Positions 49,865 to 58,347 of a stretch of DNA of 64,000 nucleotides are shown here, in pieces (position 1 is the stretch's first letter; each line of letters opens with the position of its first letter). The stretch lies in contig CAVYAT010000007.1 of the NCBI GenBank assembly GCA_963766605.1, positions 930,001 through 994,000 of the forward strand. Reading direction: 5' to 3'. A program made the translations under genes and the position numbers. The notes under the pieces were generated by a model that had not been told where the DNA came from, searched no databases, and worked only from the letters and a program-made list of their open reading frames with translations. Origin of the DNA: AC-49 sp963766605. GTDB taxonomy: Bacteria; Actinomycetota; Thermoleophilia; Solirubrobacterales; Solirubrobacteraceae.

Positions 49865-50785
49865 ATGGCGCAGGTCGCTGCCGACGTGCCGTTCGCCGAC
49901 TCCCGCCTCGAGGACCTCGTGGTCATCACGGGCTACTCCGGGGCTGGCAAGTCGACGGCGATGAACGTCTTCGAGGACGCGGGCTACTTCTGCGTCGACA
50001 ACCTCCCGCCGGGGATGATCCGCGGCCTCGTCGAGCTGTTCGTGCACGAGGGATCGAAGGTCGCGCGCGCGGCCGTCGTGTCCGACGTTCGCGGCGGCGA
50101 GTACTTCGACACGCTGAGCGCGGTGCTCGACGACCTCGACGCGCTCGGCGTCGCGCACCACGTGCTGTTCCTCGACGCCGACGAGGAGACGCTCGTCACC
50201 CGCTACAAGGAGACCCGCCGTCGCCACCCGCTCGCTCCGGCGGGCCAGGTCGTGGACGGGATCGCCGCCGAGCGCAAGGTGCTCGAGCCGCTCAAGATGC
50301 GGGCCGACATGGTCATCGACACGCGCGGGCTCGAAGCGCACATGCTGCGCCGCAAGATCGCCGATGAGTTCCTGCCGCGGACGGTGGCGACGCAGATGGC
50401 GGTCACGTTCCAGTCGTTCGGCTTCAAGCACGGCCCGCCGCGCGACGCCGACCTGACGCTCGACGTGCGTTTCCTGCCCAACCCGCACTACGAGCCCGAC
50501 CTGCGCGAGCTGACCGGCCACGACGCGCGCGTCGTCGACTTCGTCGGTCGCGAGGGCAAGCTCGAGACGTTCTACGCGCTCGTCACGCCGCTGCTCGACT
50601 TCCTGCTGCCCGAGTACGTATCCGAGGGCAAGGCCCACCTGCTGGTCACGGTCGGCTGCACGGGCGGGCGCCACCGGTCGGTCGCGGTCGCCGAGCACCT
50701 CGCGCGCCGCTACCGCGACCGCGAGGACGTGTTCGTCGCCGTGACCCATCGCGACATCGAGAAGGCGGGGCCGGCGGCTGTTTGA
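49865..50785 (+). CDS. rapZ: RNase adapter protein RapZ (YvcJ family nucleotide-binding protein)
   Basis: The protein has 306 residues. The Walker A is ITGYSGAGKSTAMNVFED. The first half has GYFCVDNLPPGMI, DVRGGEYFDTL and FLDADEETLVTRYKETRRRHPL. The second half has the RapZ block TFQSFGFKHGPPRDADLTLDVRFLPNP and the ending VTVGCTGGRHRSVAVAEHLARR. The family binds nucleotides and, in E. coli, an RNA that controls GlmS; in Gram-positives the role is less clear. In actinobacteria it usually sits in uvrC-rapZ-yvcK-whiA; here yvcK and whiA are missing between it and gap. Confidence 0.94.
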   Translation: MAQVAADVPFADSRLEDLVVITGYSGAGKSTAMNVFEDAGYFCVDNLPPGMIRGLVELFVHEGSKVARAAVVSDVRGGEYFDTLSAVLDDLDALGVAHHVLFLDADEETLVTRYKETRRRHPLAPAGQVVDGIAAERKVLEPLKMRADMVIDTRGLEAHMLRRKIADEFLPRTVATQMAVTFQSFGFKHGPPRDADLTLDVRFLPNPHYEPDLRELTGHDARVVDFVGREGKLETFYALVTPLLDFLLPEYVSEGKAHLLVTVGCTGGRHRSVAVAEHLARRYRDREDVFVAVTHRDIEKAGPAAV

Positions 50786-51143
50786 CCACATCCTGTTCGA
50801 GGTCTCAAGCCTCGAGCGGTCCGCCACCTTCTACGACGCGCTTGCGCGCCCGCTCGGGCTACGGCGGATGTGGCACGAGGATGCGGCGATCGCCTACGGC
50901 CGCGACGATGCGCGGCTGTGGATCGTCGCTCGCGACCGGCCGCCCGGCCCCGCATACGGCCACCTCGCCCTCGAGGCCGTCGGTCGCGCCGCGGTCGACG
51001 CCGCCTATGCGGCCGGGCTGAGAGCCGGCGGTCGTGACGACGGCCCACCCGGTCCGCGCCCGCAGTACGGGCCGCGCTACTACGCCTGCTTCCTGCTCGA
51101 TCCGGACGGCTACCGCGTCGAGGTCGTGACCGGCAGCCACTGA
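50778..51143 (+). CDS. VOC superfamily protein, non-standard or displaced start
   Basis: The full domain begins FDHILFEVSSLERSATFYDALARPLG and needs a start at about 50778, where the codon is CTG, within the last codons of rapZ. The first ATG (50868) would delete the first strand and helix of the fold. The second half is RPPGPAYGHLALEAVGRAAVDAAYAAGLRAGG and YGPRYYACFLLDPDGYRVEVVTGS. The likely size is 121 residues. Metal ligands (His in FDH, His in YGH, Glu in VEV) are present. It may be coupled to rapZ translation. The exact reaction is unknown. Confidence 0.75.
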   Translation: MFDHILFEVSSLERSATFYDALARPLGLRRMWHEDAAIAYGRDDARLWIVARDRPPGPAYGHLALEAVGRAAVDAAYAAGLRAGGRDDGPPGPRPQYGPRYYACFLLDPDGYRVEVVTGSH

Positions 51144-51171
51144 CGCGATGGATGAGGGGGCGCATTGAGTA

Positions 51172-51184
51172 GGGTCCCTGACCC
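51172..51184. promoter_or_regulatory. Palindrome before the glycolytic operon
   Basis: GGGTC-CCT-GACCC is a perfect 5-bp inverted repeat about 30 bp before the gap start. It could be an operator of a regulator of the operon. The evidence is symmetry and position only. Confidence 0.25.
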
Positions 51185-51215
51185 GCTTCAAGCTCCCAGG
51201 AAGGACCGCTCCTCC

Positions 51216-52226
51216 ATGCCCGTACGCGTGGGAATCAACGGCTTCGGCCGCATCGGCCGCAACGTCTTCCGCGCCGCGCAGGCGTCCGGTGCCGACATCG
51301 AATGGGTCGCCGTCAACGACCTGACCGACGCCAAGACGCTCGCCACCCTGCTCAAGTACGACTCGGTCTATGGCCAGTATCCGGGCGAGGTCGAGCCGAC
51401 CGACGTCGGCCTGATGGTCGACGGCAAGGAGCTGCGCGTGCTCGCCGAGCGCGACCCGGCCGCGCTGCCGTGGGGTGACCTCGGAGTCGACGTCGTGATC
51501 GAGTCGACCGGCTTCTTCACCGACCGTGAGAACGCCGCCAAGCACATCCACCGCGGGGCGAAGAAGGTCATCATCTCGGCGCCCGCGAGCGGCGAGGACA
51601 TCACCGTCGTCCTCGGCGTCAACTTCGACCGCTACGACCCGGTCCAGCACGACGTCATCTCCAACGCCTCGTGCACGACCAACTGCCTGGCGCCACCCGC
51701 CAAGGTCGTCCACGAGGCGGTCGGGATCACCCACGGGCTGATGACGACGATCCATGCCTACACCTCCGACCAGCGTCTCCAGGACGCGCCCCACTCCGAC
51801 CTGCGCCGCGCGCGTGCCGCCGCCATCAACCTGATCCCGACCTCGAGCGGCGCCGCCAAGGCGGTCGGTCTCGTGCTGCCCGAGCTCAACGGCAAGCTGC
51901 ACGGGTTCGCCGTCCGCGCGCCCGTCCCGACCGGCTCGCTCGTCGACCTGACGTTCGAGGCCGCCCGCGAGACGACGGTAGACGAGATCAACGGCGCCCT
52001 TCACGCCGCGGCGGCCGGTGGGCCGCTGGCCGGCATCCTCGCCTACACCGAGGACCCGATCGTCTCGTCCGACGTCATCCGCAACCCGCATTCGTCGATC
52101 GTCGACGGCGGCCTGACGACCGTGCTCGACGGCACGCTGGTCAAGGTGCTGAGCTGGTACGACAACGAGTGGGGCTATGCGAACCGCTGTGTCGACCTCG
52201 CCCAGAAGGTGCTCCCCGCCTCGTGA
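51216..52226 (+). CDS. gap: Glyceraldehyde-3-phosphate dehydrogenase
   Basis: The protein has 336 residues. ATG 51216, preceded by CAGGAAGGA, opens MPVRVGINGFGRIGRNVFRAA, the NAD-binding start. The active-site motif is SNASCTTNCLAP with C153 as nucleophile. Other marks are ISAPASGEDITVVLGVN, TTIHAYTSDQRLQDAPH, and the closing SWYDNEWGYANRCVDL. It oxidises glyceraldehyde 3-phosphate to 1,3-bisphosphoglycerate in the cytoplasm. It is the first gene of an operon with pgk, tpiA and gpmI, linked by 4-nt overlaps with pgk. Confidence 0.97.
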   Translation: MPVRVGINGFGRIGRNVFRAAQASGADIEWVAVNDLTDAKTLATLLKYDSVYGQYPGEVEPTDVGLMVDGKELRVLAERDPAALPWGDLGVDVVIESTGFFTDRENAAKHIHRGAKKVIISAPASGEDITVVLGVNFDRYDPVQHDVISNASCTTNCLAPPAKVVHEAVGITHGLMTTIHAYTSDQRLQDAPHSDLRRARAAAINLIPTSSGAAKAVGLVLPELNGKLHGFAVRAPVPTGSLVDLTFEAARETTVDEINGALHAAAAGGPLAGILAYTEDPIVSSDVIRNPHSSIVDGGLTTVLDGTLVKVLSWYDNEWGYANRCVDLAQKVLPAS

Positions 52227-53365
52227 GAACCCTCGACGACCTCGACGTCGAGGGCAAGAGGGTGTTCGTCCGGGTCGACTTCAACGTCCCGCTGCACGAC
52301 GGCGGGATCACCGACGACGCTCGCATCCGCGCTGCGCTGCCGACGCTAAACGAGCTGCGTGGAAAGGGCGCTCGGCTCGTGCTCGCCTCGCACCTCGGGC
52401 GCCCGAACGGTGTCGACCCAGCGCTCTCTCTGGCGCCCGTGGCGGCGCGTACGGCGGAGCTGCTGTCGACGACCTTCCCGCTCGTCGCGGACCTCGACGA
52501 CGTCCCCGACGACGACCTCGTGATGATCGAGAACGTGCGCTTCAACGCGGGGGAGACCGAGAACGATCCGCACCTCGCGCGCCGCTATGCGGCACTCGCC
52601 GACGTCTACGTCAACGACGCGTTCGGCTCCTCGCACCGCGCGCAGGCATCGACCGAGGCGATCGCGCACCTGCTGCCGTCGGCCGCCGGGCGGCTGCTGG
52701 AGAGCGAGGTCACGACGCTGCGCTCGATCCTCGACGAGCCGGCCCGCCCGCTCGTAGCGATCGTCGGCGGGGCGAAGGTGACCGACAAGATCGGGGTGCT
52801 CGACGCGTTCCTCGACCGAGCCGAGGCGATCCTGATCGGCGGCGCGATGTGCTTCCCGTTCCTGCGCGCCGAGGGCCACGACATCGGCGACTCGCTGTGC
52901 GAGGAGGCCGGGATCGAGCCGGCGCAACGGCTGCTCGAAGAAGCAGAGGCGACGGGCTGCCGCCTACTGCTGCCCGACGACCTCGTGATCGCCGATCGCT
53001 TCGCCGCCGACGCGGCGCGCGAGACGCTCGATCACGTCGACGTCCCCGACGGCTGGATGGGCCTCGACGTCGGGCCGCGTACCGCCGCGCGCTACGCGAG
53101 TGAGATCGCCGACGCCGGCACCGTGTTCTGGAACGGGCCGATGGGCGCGTTCGAGCTCGCGCCGTTCGCCGCCGGCACGCGAACCGTCGCCGAGGCGGTC
53201 GCCGCGGCGCCGGGAACGACCGTCGTCGGCGGTGGCGACAGCGCCGCGGCTCTGCACGAGTTCGGCCTCGTTGACAAGATCGACCACGTGTCCACGGGGG
53301 GCGGTGCTTCACTGGAGCTCATCGAAGGCAAGCCTTTGCCCGGAGTCGAGGCCCTGAGCACATGA
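52223..53365 (+). CDS. pgk: Phosphoglycerate kinase
   Basis: The protein has 380 residues from GTG 52223, which overlaps the gap stop by 4 nt. Substrate-binding motifs are VFVRVDFNVPLHDGGITDDARIRAALPT, LVLASHLGRPNG and MIENVRFNAGETEND. The nucleotide site is IVGGAKVTDKIGVLDAFL, WNGPMGAFELAPFAAGT and VVGGGDSAAALHEFG. The enzyme makes ATP from 1,3-bisphosphoglycerate. The protein is a little shorter than many homologues (about 395-400). It overlaps tpiA by 4 nt. Confidence 0.97.
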   Translation: MRTLDDLDVEGKRVFVRVDFNVPLHDGGITDDARIRAALPTLNELRGKGARLVLASHLGRPNGVDPALSLAPVAARTAELLSTTFPLVADLDDVPDDDLVMIENVRFNAGETENDPHLARRYAALADVYVNDAFGSSHRAQASTEAIAHLLPSAAGRLLESEVTTLRSILDEPARPLVAIVGGAKVTDKIGVLDAFLDRAEAILIGGAMCFPFLRAEGHDIGDSLCEEAGIEPAQRLLEEAEATGCRLLLPDDLVIADRFAADAARETLDHVDVPDGWMGLDVGPRTAARYASEIADAGTVFWNGPMGAFELAPFAAGTRTVAEAVAAAPGTTVVGGGDSAAALHEFGLVDKIDHVSTGGGASLELIEGKPLPGVEALST

Positions 53366-54114
53366 GCCGCACACCGTTCATCGCCGGCAACTGGAAGATG
53401 CACAAGACGATCGCCGACGCCGAGATGTTCATCGGCGGCCTGCTGCCGCGGATCAGCACGGCGACGGCCGAGGTCGCGATCTGCGTCCCGTTCACCGCCC
53501 TGACCGCGTGCGTCGACTCGACGCGCGGCTCGCGCGTGGCGGTGTTCGCGCAGACGATGCACGAAGGCGACGAGGGCGCGTTCACCGGCGAGGTGTCGGC
53601 GCCGATGCTGACCGAGCTGGATGTCCACGGCGTCGTCCTCGGGCACTCCGAGCGCCGCCGGTACAACGGCGAGACCGACAAGGCGCTGGCGCTGAAGGTC
53701 CCGGCCGCGCTGGCCGCCGGACTGGAGCCGATCCTGTGCGTGGGCGAGACCGAGTCCGAGCGCGACGCCGGCGACACCGAGCGCAAGCTGCGCCACCAGG
53801 TCCAGGAGGGCCTGGAGAACGTCGATCGCGAGCGCATCGGCGACGTCGTCATCGCCTACGAGCCGATCTGGGCGATCGGCACCGGCAAGGTGGCGACACC
53901 CGACCAGGCCCAGGAGGCGATCAGCTTCGTCCGCGCGCTGGTCGCCGGCTTCGACAAGGAGCAGGCCACGCGGACGCGCGTGCTCTACGGCGGCAGCGTC
54001 AACGCCGACAACGCCGACGCGCTGCTCGCGCTGCCCGATGTCGACGGGGCGCTCGTCGGCGGCGCGTCGCTGGAGCCGGCGTCGTTCGCCGCGATCGTCG
54101 CCGCCGCCGGCTGA
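53362..54114 (+). CDS. tpiA: Triosephosphate isomerase
   Basis: The protein has 250 residues, the standard TIM size. It opens FIAGNWKMHKTIADA (catalytic Asn and Lys), has VVLGHSERRRYNGETD with the catalytic His, and VVIAYEPIWAIGTGKVATP with the catalytic Glu. The phosphate loop is RVLYGGSVNADNADALL and GALVGGASLEPASF. It interconverts dihydroxyacetone phosphate and glyceraldehyde 3-phosphate. It lies between pgk (overlap 4 nt) and gpmI (6 nt). In many actinobacteria secG follows; here gpmI does. Confidence 0.97.
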   Translation: MSRTPFIAGNWKMHKTIADAEMFIGGLLPRISTATAEVAICVPFTALTACVDSTRGSRVAVFAQTMHEGDEGAFTGEVSAPMLTELDVHGVVLGHSERRRYNGETDKALALKVPAALAAGLEPILCVGETESERDAGDTERKLRHQVQEGLENVDRERIGDVVIAYEPIWAIGTGKVATPDQAQEAISFVRALVAGFDKEQATRTRVLYGGSVNADNADALLALPDVDGALVGGASLEPASFAAIVAAAG

Positions 54115-54120
54115 GGCGTC

Positions 54121-55599
54121 GTGGCCGGCCCGTACCCCTCCGTTTGCCTCGTCGTCCTCGACGGATGGGGGCTCGCGCCGCCCGGGCCCGGCAATGCCGT
54201 CGAGCTCGCCGACACGCCGGTCTTCGACAGGCTGTGGTCGTCGCAACCGCACACCGAGCTGACGGCCTGCGGGACGGCGGTCGGGCTGCCGGACGGGCAG
54301 ATGGGCAACTCGGAGGTCGGCCACCTCAACCTCGGCGCCGGCGCGGTCATCAAGCAGGACCTGACGCGGATCGACGACGCGGTCGCGGACGGGTCGCTGG
54401 CCGCCAACGCGGTGCTCAAGGCGGCGATGACCGGCTACGAGCGCGTCCACCTGATCGGCCTCGTCAGCCACGGCGGCGTTCACTCGTCCGAGCGTCACCT
54501 GCGCGAGCTGGTGCGGATGGGCGTAGCGCTGCGCGTCCCCGACCTGATTGTTCACGCCTTCACCGACGGCCGCGACACGTCGCCGAGCGCCGGCGCAGGC
54601 TCCATCGCCGAGGTCGAGTCGTGGGGCGGGGCGCGGATCGGGTCGGTGATCGGCCGCTACTTCGCGATGGACCGCGACCGGCGCTGGGGGCGCACCCAGC
54701 GTGCGCTGGACCTCCTGCTCGACACGCAAGCCGAGCACGCCGCGAACACCGGCGAGCAGGCGGTGCTCGATGCCTACGAGCGCGGCGAGACTGACGAGTT
54801 CATCGAGCCGACGAAGGTCGGGCCCGAGGCGCGGATCCGCACCGGCGACAGCGTGATCGCGTTCAACTTCCGCCCCGACCGCATGCGCCAGCTGACCGAG
54901 AAGCTCGCGCCGCTCACCGGCCTCTACACGACGCTGACCGAGTACGAGGAGGGCTGGACGTGGCCGGTCGCTTTCCCGCCCGCGCGCCCGGCGATCACGC
55001 TGCCGCACGTGATCGAGCGCCACGGCGGGCGTCAGCTTCATGTCGCCGAGACCGAGAAGTACCCGCACGTCACGTACTTCTTCGGCGGCGGCGAGGAGAC
55101 GCCGTGCACGGGCGAGCGCCGTGAGCTGGTGCCGTCGCCGCGCGACGTCGCGACCTACGATCTCGAGCCGGAGATGAGCGCGCGCGAGGCAGCGGCGGCG
55201 TTCGTCGGCGCGTGGCGCCAGGACGCCCCGGCGTTCGGGATCATCAACTTCGCCAACCCCGACATGGTCGGCCACACCGGCGTCATCCCGGCGGCCGTCA
55301 CGGCGATCGAGACCGTCGACGCGTGCTTGGCCGACGTCGTCGACTGCGTGCTGGCGTCCGGCGGCGCGCTGGTCATCACGGCCGACCACGGCAACGCCGA
55401 CGAGATGCTCGAGCCCGACGGCTCGCCCGACACGGCGCACTCGCTGAACCCGGTTCCACTGGTCGTCGTGACACCGGACGAGCAGGGGTTTGGGTTGCGC
55501 AGCGGCGGCGTCCTGGCGGATGTGGCGCCGACGGTGCTCGAGCTGCTGGGCTACGAGCAGCCGGGGGAGATGACGGGCCGGTCGTTGCTGGCGGGCTGA
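54121..55599 (+). CDS. gpmI: 2,3-bisphosphoglycerate-independent phosphoglycerate mutase
   Basis: The protein has 492 residues from GTG 54121. It is of the alkaline phosphatase superfamily: SVCLVVLDGWGLAPPGPGNAVEL holds the first metal Asp, and DGQMGNSEVGHLNLGAG the phosphorylated Ser. Others are HLIGLVSHGGVHSS, HAFTDGRDTSP, FNFRPDRMRQLT, NFANPDMVGHTG and ITADHGNADEML with metal ligands. It converts 3- to 2-phosphoglycerate and needs manganese. It extends the gap-pgk-tpiA operon. The C-terminal block VLADVAPTVLELLGYEQPGEMTG is the family ending. Confidence 0.96.
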   Translation: MAGPYPSVCLVVLDGWGLAPPGPGNAVELADTPVFDRLWSSQPHTELTACGTAVGLPDGQMGNSEVGHLNLGAGAVIKQDLTRIDDAVADGSLAANAVLKAAMTGYERVHLIGLVSHGGVHSSERHLRELVRMGVALRVPDLIVHAFTDGRDTSPSAGAGSIAEVESWGGARIGSVIGRYFAMDRDRRWGRTQRALDLLLDTQAEHAANTGEQAVLDAYERGETDEFIEPTKVGPEARIRTGDSVIAFNFRPDRMRQLTEKLAPLTGLYTTLTEYEEGWTWPVAFPPARPAITLPHVIERHGGRQLHVAETEKYPHVTYFFGGGEETPCTGERRELVPSPRDVATYDLEPEMSAREAAAAFVGAWRQDAPAFGIINFANPDMVGHTGVIPAAVTAIETVDACLADVVDCVLASGGALVITADHGNADEMLEPDGSPDTAHSLNPVPLVVVTPDEQGFGLRSGGVLADVAPTVLELLGYEQPGEMTGRSLLAG

Positions 55600-55754
55600 A
55601 ACCGCATCACCGAGGGGTGCGGGCCCGCGCCTCGCGCCGGCCGCAAGGGGGGCGGTTCACTTGAGGCCCGTATGCGGGCTTCAACTGGACCACCCTGCCA
55701 GCGGGCCCGACTCACCCTCCCTCATGATGCAGTTCGGTGCCCTTCTGCACTCAA

Positions 55755-56663
55755 TCAGCCCCGCGGATTGACGATCGGCGTGAGCGCCTGCTCCAGCTCC
55801 GCCCGCCGCGCCTCGTACTGCGGCGGGAGCTTGAGCTCCTGACCGAGCGACGCCAGCGGCTCGTCGAAGTCGAAGCCGATGTCGCGTGAGGCGAGCTCGA
55901 ACAGCACGCCGCTGGGCTCGCGGAAGTAGACCGAGTGGAAGTACTGGCGGTCGATGATCGGCGTCGCCTGCGCACCCTGGCCGAGCGCATCGGCGCGCTC
56001 GGAGGTCAGCTCGGCGTCGTCGGCGACCGACCACGCGATGTGGTGCACGCTGCCCGCGCTTTGGATGCCCGGCTGTGCCGGCGGCGCGTCGTAGTGGAGC
56101 AGCGCCCCGCGCTCGGAGCCCCGTACCTCCCACGTGTCGCCGGCGCCGGTGAAGCCCAGCGCCTGCAGCAGCGGCTCGCTGTGCGCCGGCGTGGCGCTGT
56201 AGGCGCGCACGCCGTGGAACCCGAGCACCGCCGATTCGGCCGGGATGTCGGGCGCGGCGGCGACCAGCGGCGGGTCGGGCGCCTCGTCGATCAGCAGCTC
56301 GTGGTCGAGCCCCTCGGCGTCGGCGAAGCGCAGCGTGTCGCCGATCCGCGTGCTGTCGACGCCGTTTGCCGCCAGGCGGTCCTCCCAGAACCCGATCGCG
56401 GCGGCGTCGCGCACGCGCCACTGGACGGTGTGCACCATCCCGGCGCCGTGGCGCCCGCGGGCCGCGCCGGGGAACTCGAAGAACGTCAGGATCGAGCCGG
56501 GCGCGCCGGTCTCGTCGCCGTAGTAGAGGTGGTACACGTCGGGTTGGTCGAAGTTGACGGTCTTCTTGACCAACCGCAGCCCGAGCAGGCGGGCGTAGAA
56601 GTCGACGTTGGCCGGCGCGTCGCCGGTGATCGCGGTGATGTGGTGGAGGCCTTCGATCGCCAT
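55755..56663 (-). CDS. Ring-cleaving dioxygenase of the VOC family (MhqO type)
   Basis: The protein has 302 residues. ATG 56663 starts MAIEGLHHITAITGDAPANVDFYAR, typical of MhqO/MhqA-type proteins. It has two VOC modules: the first with LVKKTVNFDQPDVYHLYYGDETGAPGSILTFFEFP, the second from about 145 with GFHGVRAYSATPAHSEPLL, SVHHIAWSVADDAE and DRQYFHSVYFREPSGVLFELASRDIGF. Metal ligands are His in GLHH, His in VHHI and Glu in FELA. Family members open hydroquinone-like rings and give quinone resistance. A MarR regulator is divergent over a palindrome, as in the MhqR-MhqO system. Confidence 0.88.
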   Translation of the reverse strand: MAIEGLHHITAITGDAPANVDFYARLLGLRLVKKTVNFDQPDVYHLYYGDETGAPGSILTFFEFPGAARGRHGAGMVHTVQWRVRDAAAIGFWEDRLAANGVDSTRIGDTLRFADAEGLDHELLIDEAPDPPLVAAAPDIPAESAVLGFHGVRAYSATPAHSEPLLQALGFTGAGDTWEVRGSERGALLHYDAPPAQPGIQSAGSVHHIAWSVADDAELTSERADALGQGAQATPIIDRQYFHSVYFREPSGVLFELASRDIGFDFDEPLASLGQELKLPPQYEARRAELEQALTPIVNPRG

Positions 56664-56716
56664 GATCACAGCGTCCCACAGCCGTCCCACAGGGGCCGCC
56701 CACGCTGGTATCTTCG

Positions 56717-56728
56717 TTGCGCGCGCAA
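56717..56728. promoter_or_regulatory. MarR operator candidate
   Basis: TTGCGCGCGCAA is a perfect 12-bp palindrome of the TTGC-N4-GCAA kind bound by MarR regulators. It lies between the divergent dioxygenase and MarR genes, at the start of the latter. Confidence 0.55.
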
Positions 56729-57201
56729 TGACCTCGATGACGAGCGCCACACCGCTGGACGATCGCGAGCTCCGCGCATGGCGCGGGCTGTTGCGCACGC
56801 ACGCCTCGCTGACCAAGGCGCTCGACACCCGCCTCGAGGCCGCGCACGGCCTCTCGCTGAGCACCTACGAGGTGCTCGCGTCGCTCGACGACGCCGACGA
56901 CCACCGCATGCGCATGTGCGACCTGGCGACGACGGCGCTGCTCAGCCGCAGCGGTCTCAGCCGGCTCGCCGACCGCCTCGAGCGCGACGGGCTGATCGCC
57001 CGCGCCTCGTGCCACGACGATGCGCGCGGCTCCTACGCGGTGCTCACCGAGGCCGGCACGGCGAAGCTGCGTGCCGCCCGGGAGACCCATCTGCAGGGCA
57101 TTCGCGAGCACTTCCTCGGTCGCCTGAACGCCGATGACCTCGACGCGCTCGGCGCGGCCTGGGGGCATCTGGGCGGCGCGCCCACCCGGCCACCGCTCTA
57201 A
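56728..57201 (+). CDS. MarR family transcriptional regulator
   Basis: The protein has 157 residues from ATG 56728; ATG 56737 is an alternative and would leave the palindrome free. The winged-helix region is LSTYEVLASLDDADDHRMRMCDLATTALLSRSGLSRLADRLERDGLI and ends with the wing DDARGSYAVLTEAGTAKL. (Shown in pieces: LSTYEVLASL, RMCDLATTAL, SRSGLSRLADRLE.) The C-terminal helix dimerises. It most likely represses the divergent ring-cleaving dioxygenase until a quinone or phenol is sensed. Confidence 0.88.
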   Translation: MTSMTSATPLDDRELRAWRGLLRTHASLTKALDTRLEAAHGLSLSTYEVLASLDDADDHRMRMCDLATTALLSRSGLSRLADRLERDGLIARASCHDDARGSYAVLTEAGTAKLRAARETHLQGIREHFLGRLNADDLDALGAAWGHLGGAPTRPPL

Positions 57202-57243
57202 GCTTCCGCGACCATGGGCCGCCCGCTTGGAGGAGCGTCGCGC

Positions 57244-58347
57244 GTGAAGTGGCCGGCCATCGCCGGCCTGCTCGCGCTCGCCATCGCGGCGATCGTCGCG
57301 TTCTCGGCGCCGGGCAGCGCCCCCGCGGCGGGCGGGCAGTCGGTGCCCGCCGGATTCTTCGGCGTCGTCGCCAACAACGACCCGCTGCTCAGCTCGCCGT
57401 CGTTCTTCTCCCGCGAGACCGGCGTGATGCGCGCCAGCGGCGTCCAGAGCGTGCGGATCCCCGTTTACTGGGCGGCGATGCAGCCCGAGCAGAACGGTGC
57501 GATCCGGTACGGCGCTCTCGACAATCTCGTGACGGCGCTGGCCCAGCGGCGCCTCAGCGTCCTGCCAACGGTGCTCAGCTCGCCGGGGTGGGCGGCGGTG
57601 GACCCGCACGCATCGGTCGTCTCGGCGCCCAAGAACGACGCCGACTACGCGCGCTTCATGGTTCAGCTCGTCAAGCGCTACGGCCCGCGAGGGGTGTTCT
57701 GGAAGGCCCACCCGCGGCTGCCACAGCTTCCAATCCGCATCTGGCAGGTGTGGAACGAGCCGAGCCTGACGACGTTCTGGAATGTGCGCCCGTACGCCCC
57801 GTCGTACACCGCGCTGCTCAAGGCGGCCTACGTCGCGATCAAGCAGGCCGACCCCGGTGCCAAGGTCATGCTGGCCGGGCTCCCGAATCGCTCGTGGGTC
57901 GCGCTGCAGAAGCTCTACGACGCCGGCGCCGAGCCGTACTTCGACATCGGCGCGGTGCACCCCTATACGCACTCGCCGCCCGACGTTCTGCACATCGTGG
58001 CGATCAACCGCGGCGTCATGGCGAAGAACAAGGATGCCGCCAAGCCGATCAGTTTGACCGAGACCGGTTGGTGCACGGACCGGTTCGGGACCGTCAGCCA
58101 GATCACATGGAACACGAGCCCGGCCATCCAAGCCCAGAACCTCAAGCACCTGTACAACGCGGTCGTGCGCCAGCGCACCGCGATGCACATCCAGTCGGTC
58201 TACTGGTTCAACTGGTACGCGCCCGAGAACAAGAACACCCTGGCGTGGGAGGACTTCTGCGGGCTGCGCACGCTCCAGCACGGCAAAACCGGCAGCACCC
58301 CGGCGCTCACGGCGTACGCGAAGATCGCGCACGCCCACGAGCGCTAG
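57244..58347 (+). CDS. Secreted clan GH-A (TIM barrel) glycoside hydrolase-like protein
   Basis: GTG 57244 is chosen over ATG 57214 because GGAGGAG (57229-57235) sits 8 bases before it. It gives 367 residues with a signal anchor (KWPAIAGLLALAIAAIVAFS). The barrel motifs are clear: SVRIPVYWAAMQPEQNG, LSVLPTVLSSPGW, IRIWQVWNEPSLTTFW with the acid/base Glu after Asn, and FDIGAVHPYTHSP. PISLTETGWCTD carries the nucleophile Glu on strand 7. VYWFNWYAP is the last strand. The family may be GH39 or GH5-like; the sugar is unknown. It is convergent with the P450 gene, overlapping by 4 nt. Confidence 0.8.
   Translation: MKWPAIAGLLALAIAAIVAFSAPGSAPAAGGQSVPAGFFGVVANNDPLLSSPSFFSRETGVMRASGVQSVRIPVYWAAMQPEQNGAIRYGALDNLVTALAQRRLSVLPTVLSSPGWAAVDPHASVVSAPKNDADYARFMVQLVKRYGPRGVFWKAHPRLPQLPIRIWQVWNEPSLTTFWNVRPYAPSYTALLKAAYVAIKQADPGAKVMLAGLPNRSWVALQKLYDAGAEPYFDIGAVHPYTHSPPDVLHIVAINRGVMAKNKDAAKPISLTETGWCTDRFGTVSQITWNTSPAIQAQNLKHLYNAVVRQRTAMHIQSVYWFNWYAPENKNTLAWEDFCGLRTLQHGKTGSTPALTAYAKIAHAHER

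Noticed and set aside
53092..55440. 782-codon open frame on the minus strand across pgk, tpiA and gpmI
   Set aside because: It is antisense to three unmistakable glycolytic genes and its Arg/Ala/Gly-rich, low-complexity product is a GC-rich shadow.
55600..55754. tRNA or terminator between gpmI and the dioxygenase gene
   Set aside because: Only weak, imperfect GC hairpins without a T-tract or a T-loop motif are seen.
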